From contig ML661885.1 of assembly GCA_007570785.1 (NCBI GenBank), forward strand, positions 34,555,714-34,619,713: a stretch of DNA of 64,000 bases. Reading direction: 5' to 3'. Source of the DNA: Antilocapra americana. Lineage: Eukaryota > Chordata > Mammalia > Artiodactyla > Antilocapridae. The first letter of the stretch is position 1; each line of letters opens with the position of its first letter. Below the pieces are notes generated by a model. It was given only the letters and a program-made list of their open reading frames with translations. It was not told the DNA's origin and searched no databases. Of the stretch, positions 58,571-64,000 are shown piece after piece. The position numbers and the translations under genes are program-made.

Positions 58571-59735
58571 AGGCAGGTTGGAGACAAGATAGTGAAGTAG
58601 AAAGCCTTGAGCTCAGCTTCGCTCATGAAAACACCAACATCACAAATAACTGCTGGACAACCATCAAGAAAAAAGACTGAAACCACCAGAGAAGATATTC
58701 TACATCCAAAGACAAAGAAAGAAATCACAATAACATGATAGGAGGGGTGCATTCATGACAATATAAAATCCTACACACACCAGGTGGATAACCAGCAAAC
58801 TGAAAAATAATTATATCACAGAGGTTCCCCCACAGGACTGTGGTTTCTGAGGCCCATGTCAGACTCCCCAGCCTGGAGGTCTGACATCAGGAGGAGAAGC
58901 CCGCAGAGTATTTGGCTTTGAAAGCCAGCACAGCTTGATCACAGGAACTCCAAGGACTTTGAAAAATAGAAACACCACTCTTGGAGGTTGCAAGCAAGAC
59001 CTCATATAAACCAGATGCCAGGGGAAAAGCAATGACTTCACAGAAGCCTGAACCTCACCTACCTGCTGGCGTTAGTATGTCACTTGAGAAGCAGGAGACA
59101 GCTATACTCTCTCTTTGGACATAAAAGCTGGTGGTGAACATATCTCGAAATAGTTTGGGACATTTAGCACTAAGATGTGGAATCACCCAACAGCTTATAG
59201 GCTCCAGTGCTGGGATGCCTTAGACCAAACAACCAACATGGCAGGAACAAGCCCACCCGTCCGTCATCAGACAGGCTACCTAAAATCTTCCTGAGCCCAC
59301 AACCTCCCTTTAAACACAAACCTTGACATGGCCATGCCTACCAGAGGCAAAAGGCCCTGCTCCAGCCACCAGTGGGCAGGCACCAGTCCCTCCCACCATG
59401 AGGCCTCCACAAATCTCCAAACTAGCCTCACTCACCAGCAGGCAGATATCAGAGGCAAGAGGAACTACATCACTGCAGCCTATGGAATGGAAACTGTAAT
59501 CACAGAAAGACAAAATGAGACAGTAAATCTGTTCTAAATGGAGGAGCAAGACAAAACCCCAGAAGAACAACTAAATGAAGTTGAGACAAGCAACCTACCC
59601 AAAAGAGAATTCAGAGTAATGATAGTAAAGATGCTGCAAGATCTAGGAAAGAGAATAGAGGCACAGACCAAGAAGATACAAGAAGTGCTGAACAATGATC
59701 TGGAATAAAAAACAAACAAACAGAGATGAGCAATA
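58571..59735 (+). mobile_element. L1 (copy R) 5' UTR
   Basis: Starts with a 'ggagacaagatagtgaagtagaaagcc' type L1 5' terminus and continues as GC-richer 5' UTR ('ccactcttggaggttgcaagcaag') to the ORF1 region. Having the 5' end makes this an originally full-length insertion. Confidence 0.8.
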
Positions 59736-59741
59736 ACTGAA

Positions 59742-60128
59742 ATGAAAAATACACTGGAAGAAATCAAAAGCAAAATAAATGAGGCGAAAGAACAGATAAG
59801 TGAGCTGGAAGACAGGGTAGAAATCACTGCCACAGAACAAAACAAAGAAAAAAGAATGAAAAGAAGCGAGGACCATTTACGAGACCTCTGGGACAATATT
59901 AAACGCAGCGACAGTCACACTACAGGGGTCCAAGAAGGAGAAGAGCAAGAGAAAGGGCCTGAGAACATAGTTGAAGAAACAGTAGCTGAAAATTTCCCTA
60001 ACGTGGGAAAGGAAACAGCCATCCAAGTCCAGGAAGCAGAGAGTCCCAGGCAGGATAAACCCAAGGAAGAGCATGCTGAGACACATGATAATCAAATCAA
60101 TAAAATACAGACAAATAAAAAATATTAA
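59742..60128 (+). pseudogene. L1 (copy R) ORF1 fragment
   Basis: 128 codons of the L1 ORF1 protein: a coiled-coil stretch (ITLEEIKSKINEAKEQISELEDRV-like heptads, residues 4-28) followed by the start of the RNA-binding region (LWDNIKRSDSHTTGVQEGEEQ; the usual motif reads close to this). The frame stops at 60128. Related C-terminal ORF1 sequence continues, broken, to about 60400. It would be an RNA-binding chaperone if intact; it is not. Confidence 0.85.
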
Positions 60129-60399
60129 AAGCAATAATAAATAACATAAAAAGCAACTCCCATAGGTTATTCAGCTGATTTCTTGGCAGAAACTGCAGGC
60201 AAGAAGGGAATTGCATGATATGTAAAATATGATGAAAAGGAAAAACCTAAGACTAATAATACTCTATCCAGGAAGGCTTTTCATTCAGATTTGAAAGAGA
60301 AATCAAAAGATTTACAGGCAAGCAGAAGCTAAGAGAATTTAGCACCACCAGACCAGTTTTGCAACAAATGGTAAAGGAACTTCTCTAGGCAGGAAAGAA

Positions 60400-63050
60400 A
60401 AGGCCACAACTAGAAACAAAAAAATTACAGTTGAAAAAACTCACTGGTAAAGGCAAACATATGGTAAAGGTATAAAATCATACACATAAAAGCATGATAT
60501 CAAAATCAACAGTTGTGAGAAGAAGAGAGCACAAATGCAGGATATTAGACATACATTTGAAATGAAAAGACCAGCAACTTAAACCAATCTTGTTTATATA
60601 CATATTGTTATATCAAAACCTTATGGTAACCACAAACTGAAGAATAGATACATACACAAAAGAAAAAAAGAGTCCAAACACAATACTAAATTTAGACATC
60701 AGATCACAAGAGAGAAGATCACAAGATCACAGGAAAGAAGAGGAGGAAGGGAAGAAAAAAAGACTTTAAAAAAGCAAATCTAAAACAATGTTTTAAATGT
60801 CAGTAAAAACATACTTATTGATAATTACCTTAAGGGTAAATGGATTAAATGCTCCAACCAAAAGACACAGACTGGTTGAATGGATACAAAAACAAGCCCT
60901 ACATATATGCTGCACACAAAAGACCTGCTTCAGACCTAGGGACACATACAATTGAAAGTAAGAGAATGGAAAAGGGTATTCCATGCAAATGAAATTCAAA
61001 AGAAGCTAGAGGAGCAATACGCATATCACACAAAATAAACTTTAAAATAATAAGTTAGAGTAGCAATACTCGTATTACCCAAAATAAACCCTAAAATGAA
61101 GACTGTTACAAGAGACAAAGAAGGACACTGCATAATGATCAAGGGATTAATTCAAGAAGAAAATGTAACAATTGAACATACACATGCATCTAACATAGGA
61201 GCACCTCAATATATAAGGCAAATGCTAACAGACATAAAAGGAGCAATTGACAGGAACACAATAATAATGGGGGTCTTTAACACCCCGCTTTCATCAATGG
61301 ACAGATCATACAGACAGAAAATCAAGAAAGAAACATAGCCTTAAATGACACAAGAGACCATATGTACTTAATTGGTATTTATATAGCATTCCAAGCAAAA
61401 GCATCAGAATACACATTCTTCTAGTACACATGGAATATTCTCCAGGATGGATCACATGCTGGGCCACAAAGTGCACCCCAGTAAATTTAAGAAATCTGAA
61501 ATCATATTAAGCCTATTTTCCAACCACAACACTAGGAAATTAAAAAGCACCAAAAGAAAAAACCGTAAAAAAACACAAACACATAAAGGCTGAACAATAT
61601 GCTACCAAACAACCAATGGATCACTGAAGATACCAAAGAAGAAATTAAAAAATACCTAGACACAAATGAAAACAAAAGCACAACCATCAAAAACCTACAG
61701 GGCACAGCAAAAACAGTCCCAAGAGGGACGTTTATAGCAATACAACCTTTCCTCTGGAAACAAATCTCATAGAAACAACCTCTGACTTTACAAGTAAAGC
61801 AACTAGAGAAAGAAGAATAAACACAAAGTTTATAGACGGAACGAAATCGTAAATATCAAAGCAGAAATAAATGAAATAGAGGTGAGGAAAACAATAGGAA
61901 AGATTGATGAAACACTAAAAGCTGGTTCTCTGAAAAGATAAACAAAATTGATAAAGCACCAGCCAGACTCATCAAGACAAAAAGAAGGGGTTCAAATCAA
62001 TAAGTGAGAAATTAAAACAGGCTACATTACAACTTATAATGCAGAAGTACACAGGAACAGAAGAGACAACTGTTAATACAAGCAATTATATCTGCCTATA
62101 AGATGAATAGTCTGGAAAACATGGACAAATTCTTATAAGGGTACAGTCTCCTAGGACTGAATCAGAAATAAACAGAAAATATAAACAAATCAATCACAAG
62201 CTGTGAATTGAAACTGTGATTTAAAAACCCCCAACAAACAAAAGCTCAGGGCTAGATAGCTTAATAGGCAAATTCTATCAAACATGGGAACAGAGTTAAC
62301 ACTCATCCTTCTGAAACTATTCCAAAATATTGCTGAGAAAGGAATACTCCCAAACTCATTCTATTAGGTCACTATCACCCTGATAACAAAATCAAAAAAA
62401 GATGCCACAAAAAAAGAGACTTTCAGGCCAATATCACTGATGAACATAGATGAAAAAATTCTCAACAAAACACTAACAAACCAAATCAACAATGCACTAA
62501 ATGGATTATACACCATGATCACCATTATCCCAGGAATGCAAGGATTTTTTGATATCCATAAATCAATTAGTGTGATGCATCACATCAACATATTGAATAA
62601 AAACCATATGATCATCTCAACAGATGAAGAAAAAACTTTTGACAAAATTCAACATCCATTTATAATAAAATCTCACCAGAAATTGGGCAGAGAGAACATA
62701 CCTCAACATAATAAAGGCTAAATTTAACAAACCTACGGCTAACTTTATACTCAATGGTGAAAACCTGAAAGCATTTTCTCTAAGTTCAGAAACAGAACAA
62801 GGGTGCCCACTCTCACCACTTTTATTTAGCACAATTTTGGAAGTCCTAGCCATGGCAATCAGAGTAGAAAAATCAATAAAAAGAATCCAAATTGTAAAAG
62901 AAGAAGTAAAACTCTCCATGTTTGCAGATGACTTACTATACATAGAAAATACTAAAGATGCTACCAGAAAAATACTAGAGCCCTTTGATGAATTCAGTAA
63001 AGTCGCAGGATACAAAATTAATACACAGAAACCTGTTGCATGTCTGTACA
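60400..63050 (+). pseudogene. L1 (copy R) ORF2 remnant, endonuclease and RT
   Basis: ORF2 homology with many stops. The endonuclease part at 61096-61338 shows NIGAPQYIRQMLTDIKG and then GVFNTPL, where functional L1 endonucleases have an aspartate at the V position, so a catalytic-site residue is lost. The RT part (62440-63050) has a FADD catalytic pair ([10 protein letters not shown]) at about 62925 and a [14 protein letters not shown] block near 62800. ORF1 and ORF2 are both dead. Confidence 0.9.
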
Positions 63051-63051
63051 C

Positions 63052-63318
63052 TGCTGCAGTCGCTTCAGTCGTGTCTGACTCTGTGCGACCCCAGACACGG
63101 CAGCCCACCAGGCTCCCCCGCCCCTGGGATTCTCCAGGCAAGAACACTGGAGTGGGTTGCCATTTCCTTCTCCAGTGCATGAAAGTGAAAAGTGAAAGCG
63201 AAGTTGCTCATTTGTTTCTGACTCTTAGCGACCCCATGGACTGCAGCCCACCAGGCTCCTCCGTCCACGGGATTTTCCAGGCAAGAGTTCTGGAGTGGGG
63301 TGCCATTGCCTTCTCTGG
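63052..63318 (-). mobile_element. Bov-A2 SINE inside L1 ORF2
   Basis: Two tandem BovA units in antisense (63052-63176 and 63183-63318) joined by a gaaagtgaaa linker. This is the Bov-A2 dimer without a tRNA head. The diverged duplication gtctgtacac/gtctatatgc marks the site. It is the least diverged SINE of the window by eye. Confidence 0.92.
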
Positions 63319-63750
63319 TCTATATGCTAACAGTGGAAAATCAGAAAGAGAAATTAAAAATCCCATTTACCCACACATCAAAAAGAATAATATACCTAGG
63401 AATAAACCTAACTAAGGGGTCAAAATACTTGTACTTCAAAAGCCATTAACGGATGAAAGTAACTGAAGATGAACACAGAGAGTTGGAAAAATATATCATG
63501 TTCTTAAATTGGAAGAACAGTACTGTCAAAATGACTACACTACTCAAGGCAACCTACAGATTCAATGTAATCCTTACCAAATGACCAGTGGCATTTTTCA
63601 GTGAACTAAAAAAAATTTGACAATTTGTGTGGAGACACACAAAATATCCTGAATAGCTAAAGCAATACTGAGAAAGAAAAATGGAGCTGGAGGAATGAAG
63701 CTCCCTGACTTCAGAATATACTACAAAGCTATATTCATTTGTAGTATAGA
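63319..63750 (+). mobile_element. L1 (copy R) ORF2, RT continuation
   Basis: ORF2 resumes ('gctaacagtggaaaatcagaaagag') and runs to 'ctacaaagctatattcattt'. The C-terminal third of ORF2, including the cysteine-rich region, is absent. Confidence 0.85.
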
Positions 63751-63880
63751 GGGGTTTCAGGAGGGGAGGGACATATATATACCTGTGGTTGATTCATGGT
63801 ATGTGTGGCAGAGGCCAACAACAAGATTGCAGAGCAGTTGTCCTCCAATAACTGTATTTTTTTTCTATACTTCTCAATAC
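63751..63880 (+). mobile_element. L1 3' UTR joined to truncated ORF2
   Basis: 'ggggtttcaggaggggagggacatatatatacctgtggttgattcatgg' to 'ttgtcctccaataactg' is the artiodactyl L1 3' UTR in sense. It is fused to mid-ORF2 with roughly 0.9 kb missing between them. Whether the 3' UTR belongs to this L1 or to a second insertion is unresolved. Confidence 0.75.
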
Positions 63881-64000
63881 TGTTGAATTATAATCTTTGA
63901 TAATAATTATACCCATCAAAACAGTATACCCACACACACAACAGAACTGTAGATCACTGGAACAGGATGAAGAGCTCAGAAGCAGTTACGCCCTTATGGT
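63881..64000. other. Unassigned end of window
   Basis: AT-rich sequence, nothing recognised before the window ends. Confidence 0.5.

Noticed and set aside
59534..60134. Hydrophobic minus-strand frames resembling membrane proteins
   Set aside because: Antisense of the L1 ORF1 coiled-coil region; A-rich sense sequence yields Phe/Leu/Ser-rich shadows.

Overview
This window is AT-rich, non-genic nuclear DNA from a ruminant, almost certainly a bovid or other pecoran. The diagnosis rests on three repeat families seen together many times: BovB (RTE-clade) LINEs, their tRNA-headed SINE derivatives (Bov-tA, Bov-A2), and L1 copies with the artiodactyl-type 3' UTR. No intact host protein-coding gene was found. 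Every long open frame I could interpret is a piece of a retrotransposon, an endogenous retrovirus (ERV) or a retropseudogene.

Left third (1-11.6 kb): mostly unique intergenic DNA with Bov-tA SINEs, MIR remnants, two 5'-truncated BovB tails, a CHR-type SINE and a 38-bp perfect inverted repeat whose left arm touches a SINE head.

Nested core (11.6-30 kb): one ancient minus-strand L1 is split into many pieces by later insertions. These are a TBC1D1 retrocopy (12.33-16.41 kb), a BovB (17.83-19.21 kb), a younger twin-primed L1 (19.97-22.60 kb), a Bov-tA, a Tigger-like DNA transposon, an L1 3' tail and another Bov-tA. Removing the insertions leaves about 6 kb, roughly one full L1. The retrocopy has a poly(A) tail, an AATAAA signal and a 16-bp target-site duplication. 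It carries an antisense solo LTR with a 4-bp duplication, and a SINE at its 5' end inside the duplication. A second old L1 follows (27.1-30.0 kb), with a young L1 tail inserted in it.

Middle (30-39.6 kb): unique DNA, then a near full-length but decayed BovB (34.28-37.49 kb) abutting an L1 3' end.

Retroviral belt (39.6-57.3 kb): two decayed minus-strand ERV copies, both degenerate. One retains pol pieces (reverse transcriptase and integrase C-terminus). The other has paired LTRs and a gag zinc-knuckle remnant. Further solo LTRs and Bov SINEs lie among them, with a BovB (55.14-56.49 kb) bounded by a 25-bp duplication.

Right end (58.6-63.9 kb): a decayed plus-strand L1 from 5' UTR through ORF1 and ORF2 to a 3' UTR, with a Bov-A2 inserted in the reverse-transcriptase region and the C-terminal third of ORF2 missing.

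Assignments come from recognising sequence by eye; family names and edges are approximate unless a target-site duplication fixes them.
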